DNA from: CAIOYC01 sp965277345
GTDB taxonomy: Bacteria > Pseudomonadota > Alphaproteobacteria > Caulobacterales > Caulobacteraceae
Direction: 5' to 3'
Length of the DNA: 64,000 bases
NCBI GenBank assembly: GCA_965277345.1
Contig: CBDICI010000004.1
Location: forward strand, 1,364,001 to 1,428,000
This document shows positions 51,535 to 59,376 of the stretch, in pieces. Numbering within the stretch: the stretch's first letter is position 1; every line of letters starts with the position of its first letter. Position numbers and translations under genes: made by a program. The notes under the pieces are model-generated. The model did no database searches. It saw only the letters and a program-made list of their open reading frames with translations, and had not been told where the DNA came from.

Positions 51535-52260
51535 TTAAGTCTCCCGATATCGGTAGCCCACGCCGTACAGCGTCTCGATGGCGTCGAACTCGGGATCGAC
51601 CACGCGGAACTTCTTGCGCATCCGCTTCACGTGGCTGTCGATGGTGCGATCGTCCACATAGACCTGGTCGTCATAAGCGGCGTCCATCAGGTTGTCGCGG
51701 CTCTTCACGAAGCCGGGGCGCTGGGCCAGGGATTGCAGCAGCAGGAACTCGGTCACGGTCAGCTTCACCGGGCGCCCGTCCCACAGGCAATCGTGGCGGG
51801 CGGGGTCCAGGGTCAACTTGCCGCGCTTCAGCGGCTTGGACGCGGCCAGGGCCGAGGCCTGGGCCGGATTGGCGTCGTCGCCCTCGCCATCCTCGTTGGC
51901 GCGGGCGCGGCGCAGCACCGCCTTCACCCGCTCGATCAGCAGGCGCTGGGAGAAGGGCTTGTGGATATAGTCGTCGGCGCCGAGGTTGAAGCCGAGGATC
52001 TCGTCGATCTCCTCGTCCTTGGAGGTCAGCATGATGACCGGCATCTCCGAGGTCTGGCGCAGGCGGCGCAGCACTTCCATCCCGTCCATGCGCGGCATCT
52101 TCACATCGAGGATGACCAGATCGGGCGGATCCTGCTCCAGCGAAGCGAGGCCGGAGGCGCCGTCGTGCAGCGCCTTGACCGTGTGGCCGTGGCTTTCCAA
52201 CGCCAGGGAAACGGATGCGACGATGTTTTCGTCGTCGTCGATGAGGGTGATCTTCGCCAT
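51535..52260 (-). CDS. chvI: Response regulator ChvI
   Basis: OmpR-family regulator of 241 aa. The receiver has acidic DDDEN (residues 7-11), phospho-Asp in LVILDVKMPRMDG and KPFSQRLL. The winged helix includes KLTVTEFLLLQSLAQRPGFVKSR and VDDRTIDSHVKRMRKKF. Its pairing with chvG, hprK and the PTS genes is the canonical alphaproteobacterial arrangement. The ATG at 52260 is chosen over a TTG three codons upstream. pckA, often next to chvI, is not present here. Confidence 0.94.
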   Translation of the reverse strand: MAKITLIDDDENIVASVSLALESHGHTVKALHDGASGLASLEQDPPDLVILDVKMPRMDGMEVLRRLRQTSEMPVIMLTSKDEEIDEILGFNLGADDYIHKPFSQRLLIERVKAVLRRARANEDGEGDDANPAQASALAASKPLKRGKLTLDPARHDCLWDGRPVKLTVTEFLLLQSLAQRPGFVKSRDNLMDAAYDDQVYVDDRTIDSHVKRMRKKFRVVDPEFDAIETLYGVGYRYRET

Positions 52261-52377
52261 GGCCGTCAAAAATGGTGAGGTTTACCCCGAGAAGCAAGGA
52301 TTTGCGGCGACGGTGGGGCGGGGCGTTCGCGCGGTACGGTTAAGCGGATGGCAAGCCTATGCTGGCAGTCTGGCGCC

Positions 52378-54093
52378 ATGAGCCGGACCCAGGTGCATTT
52401 CGAGCTGTTCATCCGGCGAAAGGTGAACGCGCCGTGGGCGCTGGAGCTGGCCACCGAGGACCGGGCGCGGGCGTTCGAGACCGCCGAAGAGATGCTGGCC
52501 GAGGGCCGCGCCGCCGCCGTCCGCGTCAACAAGGAGAGCCTGGACGAGGACAGCCGCGAGTTCACCACCCTGACCCTGATGTCCAAGGGCGCGGTGAACT
52601 CCACCAAGGAGCGCAAGGTCCGCGACGAGGAGCTCTGCCCGCTCTGCATCACGCCGCAGGACCTCTATTCCATCCACGCGCGCCAGCGCATCGCGCGCCT
52701 GCTGGAAGGCTGGCTGCGCCGCTCGGCGGTGACGCCGTTCGAGCTGTTGCACCGGCCGGACCTGGTGGAGCAGCTCGACGCCTCCGGCACCGAAATTCAG
52801 CACGCGGTGCAGAAGCTCGCCGTGCCGGAGGCGCAGGCCCGCGGCAAGACCACCCACGAGATGATCCGCACCTTTCAGGCCCTGATCGACCGGGCCGTGG
52901 AGCGGCTGATGCGCGACGGGCGCAAGAACGTCTTCCCCCGGATCGACCTCGCCACCTTCGCCGCCACCGCCGACGCCCTGTGCGACGAGCCGGAACGCGT
53001 CTATCTGCTGGGCGGGGGCGTCGCCGCCTTCATGGCCGAGGGCCGCAGCTGGGGCGGCAAGGTCGGGCGCATCCTGGACCTCGCTGAGGCCGCGCCGGCG
53101 GCCGGGCGGGCGCGGGGCCTCGCCCTGCACGTGCTGGAACAGCCGCTGAGCGAGATCGTGGCGGTGAAGAACAGCCTGGCCGAACTGGTCGGACCCGAGC
53201 TCGACCCCGGCGGGGCCATGGCGGCGCTGACCCGCATGGCCGCCGACGCCGAGGTCGGGGCGCTGCTGAATTTCGATCCGGGCCTGAACCGGTTCATGCC
53301 GCCGCTGCAGGGCGAGGCCGCGCGTCTGGCCGGCTGGCTGCAGCGCGACGCCTTCGACAATGTGCGCGCCAGCCTGGCCCGGCGGGTGTTGCAGGAGCTG
53401 ACCGGGCCGCGCCGCCTGCGCCCCACCGATGCGGAGGGCGAGATCGACGTCCTGCGCGCCCTGGCCATGGCGCTCACCGCCTCCGCCCCCCGCGTCCTGC
53501 CGCTGGAGGAGGTGCAGGCGGCCTTCGTGGAGCGCTCCAAGACCCTGGTCGGCGGCGATTTTGTCTCGCTCTATCTGGCGGACCGGCCGAGCGCGGTGGC
53601 CGAGATCGAGGCGCTGATCCGCCTGGCGGAGAACGTGGCCGGCGCGGTGAACAAGCGGGCCGCCGCGCGCTGGATCACCGCCGCGGTCGGCGCGCTCCGC
53701 TTCGAGAAGGAAATCCGCAACGGCGTCGGCTCGGCCCCGGCCAAGCTCGCCGCCCTGGCGGAGCTGCAGCGGGGTATCCGCCGCGCCGGCCTGCCCGAGA
53801 CCGAAACGCGCGAGTGCTTCGCCAAGATCGGCGAGGTGGGCGCCTGGGTGGAGCAGGACGCCAAGCTGGTCGCCCTGATCGGCCGGTCCGAAGCGCCGCT
53901 GCCGCCGCGCCTGACCCTCCTGCTGCGTCTGGCGGTGGGCGAGGCCGGGCCGCTCGGCCCCGTGGCGGACCGCGCCAAGGCCGAGGTGCTGCGCCTGCTC
54001 AAGGCGCCCGACATCCGCGCCCAGCTCGCCGCCCAGCCCGAGGCGATCCAGGCGGTGAAGTCGTTGATGATAGAGGCGGGACTGGCGGCCTAG
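52378..54093 (+). CDS. Large protein of unknown function, divergent from chvI
   Basis: A 571-aa soluble protein that I cannot assign. MSRTQVHFELFIRRKVNAPW begins a compact beta-containing N-terminal domain of about 90 residues, which ends in one CxxC (C87, C90 in ELCPLC). The rest is almost all alpha-helix, rich in Ala, Leu, Arg and Glu, with no transmembrane segment or nucleotide motif. It looks conserved rather than random: high coding bias and no low-complexity tail. The ATG at 52378 is used; 52348 is possible. It is read away from chvI across a 117-base gap. Confidence 0.8.
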   Translation: MSRTQVHFELFIRRKVNAPWALELATEDRARAFETAEEMLAEGRAAAVRVNKESLDEDSREFTTLTLMSKGAVNSTKERKVRDEELCPLCITPQDLYSIHARQRIARLLEGWLRRSAVTPFELLHRPDLVEQLDASGTEIQHAVQKLAVPEAQARGKTTHEMIRTFQALIDRAVERLMRDGRKNVFPRIDLATFAATADALCDEPERVYLLGGGVAAFMAEGRSWGGKVGRILDLAEAAPAAGRARGLALHVLEQPLSEIVAVKNSLAELVGPELDPGGAMAALTRMAADAEVGALLNFDPGLNRFMPPLQGEAARLAGWLQRDAFDNVRASLARRVLQELTGPRRLRPTDAEGEIDVLRALAMALTASAPRVLPLEEVQAAFVERSKTLVGGDFVSLYLADRPSAVAEIEALIRLAENVAGAVNKRAAARWITAAVGALRFEKEIRNGVGSAPAKLAALAELQRGIRRAGLPETETRECFAKIGEVGAWVEQDAKLVALIGRSEAPLPPRLTLLLRLAVGEAGPLGPVADRAKAEVLRLLKAPDIRAQLAAQPEAIQAVKSLMIEAGLAA

Positions 54094-54096
54094 TTT

Positions 54097-54120
54097 TCCT
54101 CCCCTCGATGAGGGGGAGGA
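54097..54120 (+). terminator. Hairpin terminator after the 571-aa gene
   Basis: TCCTCCCC (54097-54104) pairs with GGGGAGGA (54113-54120) over an 8-base loop, 3 bases after the stop codon. A TTTT tract lies on the upstream side, which could serve transcription from the other direction. It directly precedes repeat copy B. Confidence 0.5.
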
Positions 54121-54127
54121 GTCAGGA

Positions 54128-54280
54128 CCTCCTCCCCTGCGCAGCTGAGAGGTGGCGCGGCGGGAATACCCGCCGTGACGGAGGGGGCTGCGCGACATTG
54201 GCAGGATAGTTACAAGGCGGCGGCGTCGCCCCTCCACCGCGTTTCACGCGGTCCCCCTCCACCTCTGCGAGCGGGAGGAT
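54128..54280. repeat. Dispersed palindromic intergenic repeat, copy B
   Basis: The stretch CCTCCTCCCC ... GCGGGAGGAT shares CGCCGTGACGGAGGGGGCTG (54171-54190) and GAGGTGGCGCGGCG exactly with copy A after mdh. Its centre contains CCGCGTTTCACGCGG, a short palindrome that also has a counterpart in copy A (CGTTTCACG). It ends just before the Rsm22-type gene start. Confidence 0.75.
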
Positions 54281-54292
54281 TAGAAGGGCGCC

Positions 54293-55267
54293 ATGAACCC
54301 GGCCCTGCCCGCTTCCCTGTCCGCCGCGCTCGAAGCCCTGGCCGAGGGCAGGTCGAGCCTCGACCTGACGCGGCGGGCGCAGGCGATCTCCCGGCACTAT
54401 CGTTCCGGCGGCGGGTCGCGCCACGCGATCCTGACCGGGGACGACGCCCTGGCCTATGCCCTGACGCGGATGCCGGCCACCTATGCCGCCGTGCGCGCGG
54501 CGCTGGAGGCGCTGACCGAGCGCGCCCCGGATTTCGCCCCCACGACGGTGACCGATGTCGGCTGTGGGCCGGGCACGGCGAGCTGGGCGGCGCTCGACGC
54601 CTTCGACGGTATCGAACGGACCCGCCTGCTGGATAACAACCCTACGCTTCTGACCCTCGCCGGCGCGCTGCTCAGCGAAACGGGCGTACAGCGGGCGTAT
54701 GACGTCATCGACTTGGCGGGGAGGGACGCCAATATCCCCAGCGCGTCGCTGGTGGTCGCCGCCTACGTTCTTACCGAACTCGACGATACCGCCGCGCTGT
54801 CCCTGGCCGAGCGGATGTGGGCGGCGGCGCGCGGCGCGCTGGTGATGGTCGAGCCGGGGACGCCCGCGGCCTGGGCGCGGTTGATAACGATCCGGGTCCG
54901 GTTGATCGACCGGGGCGCCATCGTGGTCGCCCCTTGTCCGCATCATGCGCCCTGTCCGCTGGCCGCGCCGGACTGGTGCCACTTCGCCCAGCGCCTGCCG
55001 CGCTCGCGCGCCCACCGCCGGCTGAAGGCCGCCGACGCCCCGTTCGAGGACGAGAAGTTCGCCTATCTCGCCGTGGTCCGCCCTTCAATAGCGGTGACGC
55101 CGGCTCGGGCGCGCGTGCTGGCCCCGCCGGGGGCGGACAAGGCGGCGGTTTCGCTCAAGCTGTGCGAACCCTCCGGCGCGCTGGCGCTTCGCCGCGTTGC
55201 CCGGCGCCACAAGGACGCCTACCGCGCCGTGCGCCGCGCCGGCTGGGGCGATACGGTGGAAGGGTAG
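54293..55267 (+). CDS. Rsm22 family ribosome-associated methyltransferase-like protein
   Basis: A 324-aa protein of the Rsm22/METTL17 family, related to mitochondrial small-ribosomal-subunit assembly factors. The SAM-fold motif is TVTDVGCGPGTASWAA (from residue 85) and LLDNNPTLL follows. Four cysteines, C215 and C221 (APCPHHAPCPL), C229 (DWCHF) and C291 (KLCEPSG), match the ligands described for the [4Fe-4S] site of METTL17. QRLPRSRAHRRLK and FEDEKFAYL are also family-specific. GGAGG and AGAAGG lie before the ATG. Confidence 0.88.
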   Translation: MNPALPASLSAALEALAEGRSSLDLTRRAQAISRHYRSGGGSRHAILTGDDALAYALTRMPATYAAVRAALEALTERAPDFAPTTVTDVGCGPGTASWAALDAFDGIERTRLLDNNPTLLTLAGALLSETGVQRAYDVIDLAGRDANIPSASLVVAAYVLTELDDTAALSLAERMWAAARGALVMVEPGTPAAWARLITIRVRLIDRGAIVVAPCPHHAPCPLAAPDWCHFAQRLPRSRAHRRLKAADAPFEDEKFAYLAVVRPSIAVTPARARVLAPPGADKAAVSLKLCEPSGALALRRVARRHKDAYRAVRRAGWGDTVEG

Positions 55268-55287
55268 GGCGCTCTCAGGCGCTGCAG

Positions 55288-55806
55288 CTATTGGGCGGCG
55301 GCGCGGTGAGGCAGTTTCCAGCCGGGGCGCGGGAAGTGGCAGGTATAGCCGTTCGGGATGCGCTCCAGATAGTCCTGGTGCTCCGGCTCGGCCTCCCAGA
55401 AGGCGCCCACCGGCTCGACCTCGGTGACCACCTTGCCCGGCCACAGCCTGGAAGCCTCCACATCGGCGATGGTCTCCTCCGCCGTGCGCTTCTGCTCGGG
55501 ACTGGCGTAGTAGATGGCGGAGCGGTAGCTGCGGCCGAGATCGTTACCCTGCCGGTTGCGCGTGGTGGGGTCGTGGATCTGGAAGAACCATTCGAGGATT
55601 TCGCGATAGCTGATCACGGAGGGGTCGAACACGATCTCGATCGCCTCGGCATGGTCGCCGTGCCGACGATAGGTGGCGTTCGGCGTGGCCTCGTCGCCGC
55701 TGTAGCCGACGCGGGTGGAGATCACGCCGCGATAGCGCCGCAGCAGGTCCTGCATCCCCCAGAAGCATCCCCCCGCCAGGACCGCGCGCTCGGTGGTGTT
55801 CGACAT
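55288..55806 (-). CDS. msrA: Peptide-methionine (S)-S-oxide reductase
   Basis: Repairs the S-diastereomer of methionine sulfoxide; 172 aa. The catalytic motif is AGGCFWGMQ (C14). VGYSGDEATPNATYRRHGDHAEAIE and FFQIHDPTT are conserved. The C-terminus is short (PHRAAAQ) and lacks the usual extra resolving cysteines near the end apart from TCHF. AGGAGA precedes the ATG. It converges on the Rsm22-type gene. Confidence 0.95.
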   Translation of the reverse strand: MSNTTERAVLAGGCFWGMQDLLRRYRGVISTRVGYSGDEATPNATYRRHGDHAEAIEIVFDPSVISYREILEWFFQIHDPTTRNRQGNDLGRSYRSAIYYASPEQKRTAEETIADVEASRLWPGKVVTEVEPVGAFWEAEPEHQDYLERIPNGYTCHFPRPGWKLPHRAAAQ

Positions 55807-55878
55807 GGCCGTCTCCTCTGGCGAGGATATGGGGTGCGGCGGCGGAAACGGAACATCCCCCCTGCGTCCCGACCGGCC

Positions 55879-56154
55879 CTACTCGGCGAGGTCCAGCCTG
55901 AGGCTGCCGACGAGGCCGGATAGCACCGTGACCGCCTCCCTCATGCCGAGGCTGGGGCCGGCGGCGGCATCGACCACGGCGACCTGCGCGTCGAGGGCGA
56001 TCTCCATGATATCCACCGCCTCGACCACGGTGAGGATCGAGCGCGCCACCAGGCCGTGGATCAGGCTTTCCACGAGGAACAGGGCGGCCTGCCCCTGGCC
56101 GACCCCGTCTGGCGCGGCGTCGCGGGCTGAACTTACAGGGGGTTCCAATGACAT
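55879..56154 (-). CDS. Small protein of unknown function behind a poly-C leader
   Basis: A 91-aa helical protein, MSLEPPVSSARDAAPDG followed by FLVESLIHGLVARSILTVVEAVDIMEIALDAQVAVVDAA. It has a hydrophobic, regular pattern typical of a folded helical domain, but no family is recognised. Its ATG follows immediately after 15 C (minus strand). The only Shine-Dalgarno-like sequence (GAAGG, 56171-56175) is 16 bases from the ATG because of that tract. Expression may thus depend on tract length. The reading could also be spurious. Confidence 0.55.
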   Translation of the reverse strand: MSLEPPVSSARDAAPDGVGQGQAALFLVESLIHGLVARSILTVVEAVDIMEIALDAQVAVVDAAAGPSLGMREAVTVLSGLVGSLRLDLAE

Positions 56155-56169
56155 GGGGGGGGGGGGGGG
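56155..56169. repeat. G15 homopolymer tract
   Basis: Fifteen consecutive G on the plus strand, ending at the ATG of the small gene read on the minus strand. Runs this long are rare and unstable in replication and in sequencing. See the finding on possible phase variation. Confidence 0.9.
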
Positions 56170-56290
56170 ACCTTCAGCTAGGCGAGAGTACGCTTTGTCT
56201 CCCGGCCGCCGGCGCCTAGGGTTAAAAGGTCGACGATGTGACCTGCATAGCGCGTCCTTCCGGCGACTTCTACAAGACAGATCAATATTC

Positions 56291-56296
56291 TATAAT
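56291..56296 (+). promoter_or_regulatory. Candidate -10 element of the Crp/Fnr gene
   Basis: A perfect TATAAT lies 54 bases before the ATG, in a short AT-rich island (TATTCTATAATAACTAAAGG). The -35 region is poor (TTCTAC at 17 bases). Transcription from here would place the C10 tract in the 5' untranslated leader. Confidence 0.45.
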
Positions 56297-56313
56297 AACT
56301 AAAGGCAATTTTG

Positions 56314-56323
56314 CCCCCCCCCC
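56314..56323. repeat. C10 homopolymer tract
   Basis: Ten consecutive C on the plus strand, 21 bases before the Crp/Fnr ATG and inside its predicted leader. It lies 144 bases from the G15 tract, on the other side of the same AT-rich intergenic region. Confidence 0.9.
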
Positions 56324-56344
56324 GAGCTGTGGCACAATGGCTTT

Positions 56345-57076
56345 ATGAGCAATCGGTTTGCTGAAAAGCTGAAGGGGTTTGCGGAGCTGAGCCGGGCCGA
56401 TGTCGCGGCGCTTGAAGCTGTCACGGCCGCGCCGCGCGACTATGGCGGCAAGCAGGACCTGATCCGGGAGGGGGATCAGCCGGGGCCGGTCTTCGTGATG
56501 CTGGACGGCTGGGGTTGCCGCTACAAGATTCTGCCGGCCGGCACGCGCCAGATTACCGCCTTCCTGATTCCGGGGGACTGCTGCGACCTGCATATCGGGA
56601 TGCTGTCCGAGATGGACCACAGCATCCAGACCATCACCGACGCCAAGGTCGCCACCATCCCGCGCGAGGAGATGGACGCCCTGCTGGAGGCCCATCCCAA
56701 CATCGCGCGCGCCCTCTATATCGCCCAACTGGTGGACGAGGGCATCCTGCGCTCGTGGATCGTCAGCATGGGCCGGCGCAGCAGTCTGGAGCGGCTGGCC
56801 CACCTGATGTGCGAGCTCTATCTTCGCGCCTATGTGATCGGCGACTCCGCCGATCGGCAGATAGACCTGCCGCTGTCGCAGATCATCCTGGCCGATGCGC
56901 TCGGCATGACGCCGGTGCACATCAACCGCGTGCTGAAGCAATTGCGCGGCACGGGGGCGATGGAGATCCGGCGCGGCCACCTCATCATCACCGATCCGGT
57001 CAAGCTCGTCCAGATCGCCGGCTTCGACGAAAACTACCTCCACCGCCGCCTGCGCCAGGGACGGCGGTATCTCTGA
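56345..57076 (+). CDS. Crp/Fnr family transcriptional regulator
   Basis: A 243-aa regulator. The N-terminal cyclic-nucleotide-binding fold (LIREGDQPGPVFVMLDGWGCRYK, FLIPGDCCDLHIGM) lacks the Fe-S cysteine pattern of FNR. The C-terminal helix-turn-helix is LPLSQIILADALGMTPVHINRVLKQLRG. This group is common in Caulobacterales and often has an unknown signal. The start has no clear Shine-Dalgarno and is preceded by an ATG-GCT-TTA-TGA mini-frame (56337-56348) whose stop overlaps it. Confidence 0.93.
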   Translation: MSNRFAEKLKGFAELSRADVAALEAVTAAPRDYGGKQDLIREGDQPGPVFVMLDGWGCRYKILPAGTRQITAFLIPGDCCDLHIGMLSEMDHSIQTITDAKVATIPREEMDALLEAHPNIARALYIAQLVDEGILRSWIVSMGRRSSLERLAHLMCELYLRAYVIGDSADRQIDLPLSQIILADALGMTPVHINRVLKQLRGTGAMEIRRGHLIITDPVKLVQIAGFDENYLHRRLRQGRRYL

Positions 57077-57395
57077 GTAACCGCGCCGACGCCGGCCCTT
57101 TATAAGTTCTCAGGATGAGGACGTATAGGAAGAAACCCACCCTCGGAGGTCCAAACGGGCTAATCCGACGTGGAAGGGCGCCGCGGGTTCCGGAACTAAG
57201 CTCCCGGCTGCGGCAATCCCGGGCCCAGGATTCGTCACTTCCAATGAAGACTTGAGACCCACAAGCTTAGCCTTGGGATTATCTGCTTGACAGAGTAATT
57301 CCCTTGCTTGATCTAGGTTAAGGAGCGAGGTCCTCACGCCAAGTAGTGTGATGTTGCTTGTTTGAGTTCAGCACGTCACGGCCAGGACTGCATTC
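57077..57395. other. 319-base intergenic region before the ECF sigma gene
   Basis: No credible gene is seen. The right half (about 57240-57380) is clearly less GC-rich than its surroundings. A perfect TTGACA occurs at 57287-57292 but has no matching -10 at 16-18 bases. A minus-strand frame of 75 codons exists but lacks protein-like features. Confidence 0.5.
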
Positions 57396-57899
57396 ATGAA
57401 GACCTATCCGCACGACAGGACCGGAGAGTCCGTCGCCTCGGCGGAGGCGATCACCGCCGTCATTCCGGTGCTGCACGCCTATGCCATGTCCCGCCTCCGC
57501 TCGGCGGATCGGGCGCAGGATGCGGTGCAGGACACGCTGGAGCGCGCCTGGCGGGGGCGGGCGCACTTCCGGCAGGGGTCAAACCTCGAGGGCTGGCTGG
57601 TGCGCATCCTGCAAAACCAGATGATCGACGGCTTCCGCAAGGGCCGCCGGTCGGTGGAGGACGCCGACGGCGAATACGCGGCCCGACTGACCACGCCCCC
57701 GGATCAGCACGCGCGGCTGGAATGCGCGGAACTGCTGAAGGCGATCGGCGCCCTGTCGCCGGACATGCGCCAGGCGCTCCTGCTGACCGGACTCGGCATG
57801 ACCCATCCGGAGGCCGCCGGGTCGATGGGCATCCCGCTCGGCACGCTCAAGAGCCACATCCGCCGGGGCCGCGAGCGGATCGAGGCTTGCGGACTGTAG
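57396..57899 (+). CDS. ECF-type RNA polymerase sigma factor
   Basis: A 167-aa sigma factor with region 2 (AYAMSRLRSADRAQDAVQDTLERAWRG, then GWLVRILQNQMIDGFRK) and region 4 (ALSPDMRQALLLTGLGMTHPEAAGSMGIPLGTLKSHIRRGRERI). No anti-sigma factor gene is adjacent. AGGA precedes the ATG. It resembles the stand-alone ECF factors of the EcfG-like size class, but neither NepR nor PhyR is nearby, so that subclass is not claimed. Confidence 0.92.
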   Translation: MKTYPHDRTGESVASAEAITAVIPVLHAYAMSRLRSADRAQDAVQDTLERAWRGRAHFRQGSNLEGWLVRILQNQMIDGFRKGRRSVEDADGEYAARLTTPPDQHARLECAELLKAIGALSPDMRQALLLTGLGMTHPEAAGSMGIPLGTLKSHIRRGRERIEACGL

Positions 57900-57984
57900 G
57901 TTCGTCAAGGCCCCCTGACCGAGTCCCCGTTTCCCGGGCAGGCCGCCGCGCTCGACCTCGCGCGGGCGGGGTGGCGGCGGGCGT

Positions 57985-59376
57985 TCAGTACCGGTAATGG
58001 TCCGGCTTGAACGGGCCGGCGCTCGGCACGCCGATATAGTCGGCCTGGTCCTTGCGCAGCACGGTGAGGTGCGCCCCCAGCTTTTCCAGGTGGAGCATGG
58101 CCACCTTCTCGTCCAGGTGCTTGGGCAGGGTGTAGACCGCGTTCCGGTACTTGGGCTTGTTGGTCCACAGCTCCAGCTGGGCCAGGGTCTGGTTGGTGAA
58201 GCTGGCGCTCATCACGAAGCTCGGATGGCCGGTGGCGTTGCCGAGGTTCACGAGGCGCCCTTCGGACAGCAGGATGATCTTCTTGCCGTCCGGGAACTCG
58301 ATGTGGTGGACCTGCGGCTTGATCTCGTCCCACTTGAAGTTCTTCAGGCCCGCCACCTGAATCTCCGAGTCGAAGTGGCCGATGTTGCAGACGATGGCGT
58401 TGTTCTTCATCGCCCGCATGTTGTCGACGGTGATGACGTCCTTGTTGCCGGTGGCGGTGACGAAGATGTCGGCGTGGCCGGCCACCTGGTCCAGCGTCTT
58501 GACCTCATAGCCTTCCATGGCCGCCTGCAGCGCGCAGATCGGGTCGATCTCGGTGACGATGACGCGCGCGCCGCCGTTCTTCAGCGAAGCGGCCGAGCCC
58601 TTGCCCACGTCGCCATAGCCACACACCACGGCCACCTTGCCCGACAGCATCACGTCGGTGCCGCGGCGGATGGCGTCCACGAGGCTCTCGCGGCAGCCAT
58701 AGAGGTTGTCGAACTTCGACTTGGTGACGCTGTCGTTGACGTTGATGGCGGGGAAGGGCAACTCGCCCCGCTCGGCCATCTGGTAGAGGCGGTGCACGCC
58801 CGTGGTGGTCTCTTCCGATACGCCGCCGATGGCGTCGCGGATGGCGGAGTAGAAGCCGGGCTTTTCCTTGATGTACCGCTTCATCACCGCATAGAGCGCC
58901 TCCTCCTCCTCGTTGGTGGGGTTGGCGATGACCGAAAGGTCCTTCTCGGCCTTGGGTCCCAGCACGCAGAGCAGGGTGGCGTCGCCGCCGTCGTCCAGGA
59001 TCAGGTTGGGATAGCCGCCGTCCGACCATTCAAAGATCTTGTGGGCATATTCCCAATATTCCACCAGGGTCTCGCCCTTGACGGCGAACACCGGGGTGCC
59101 GGCGGCGGCGATGGCGGCCGCGGCATGGTCCTGGGTGGAGAAGATGTTGCACGAGGCCCAGCGCACGTCGGCGCCCAGCGCCTCCAGCGTCTGGATCAGC
59201 ACCGCGGTCTGGATCGTCATGTGCAGGCTGCCGGCGATCCTGGCGCCCTTCAGCGGCTGCGACGGGCCGAACTCCTTCCGCACGGCCATCAGGCCGGGCA
59301 TCTCGGTTTCGGCGATGGCGATCTCCTTGTTGCCGAAATCGGCCAGGGAGATGTCGCGAACGATGTAGTCGGCCAT
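57985..59376 (-). CDS. ahcY: Adenosylhomocysteinase
   Basis: Tetrameric NAD-dependent hydrolysis of S-adenosylhomocysteine to adenosine and homocysteine, 463 aa. Key motifs are CNIFSTQDHAAAAIA, VNDSVTKSKFDNLYGCRES and VVCGYGDVGKGSA (the NAD loop), and the C-terminal GPFKPDHYRY. The ~40-residue insert region (KRYIKEKPGFYSAIRD) is of the long bacterial type. It stands alone, with a strong palindrome 64 bases upstream (59441-59460). Confidence 0.98.
   Translation of the reverse strand: MADYIVRDISLADFGNKEIAIAETEMPGLMAVRKEFGPSQPLKGARIAGSLHMTIQTAVLIQTLEALGADVRWASCNIFSTQDHAAAAIAAAGTPVFAVKGETLVEYWEYAHKIFEWSDGGYPNLILDDGGDATLLCVLGPKAEKDLSVIANPTNEEEEALYAVMKRYIKEKPGFYSAIRDAIGGVSEETTTGVHRLYQMAERGELPFPAINVNDSVTKSKFDNLYGCRESLVDAIRRGTDVMLSGKVAVVCGYGDVGKGSAASLKNGGARVIVTEIDPICALQAAMEGYEVKTLDQVAGHADIFVTATGNKDVITVDNMRAMKNNAIVCNIGHFDSEIQVAGLKNFKWDEIKPQVHHIEFPDGKKIILLSEGRLVNLGNATGHPSFVMSASFTNQTLAQLELWTNKPKYRNAVYTLPKHLDEKVAMLHLEKLGAHLTVLRKDQADYIGVPSAGPFKPDHYRY

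Noticed and set aside
57110..57337. 75-codon frame on the minus strand before the ECF sigma gene
   Set aside because: No ribosome site, no recognisable domain, and Pro/Gly-rich composition that looks like read-through of non-coding sequence.
57225..57380. tRNA or riboswitch in the AT-richer gap near 57.3 kb
   Set aside because: No cloverleaf, T-loop motif or known aptamer pattern could be drawn.
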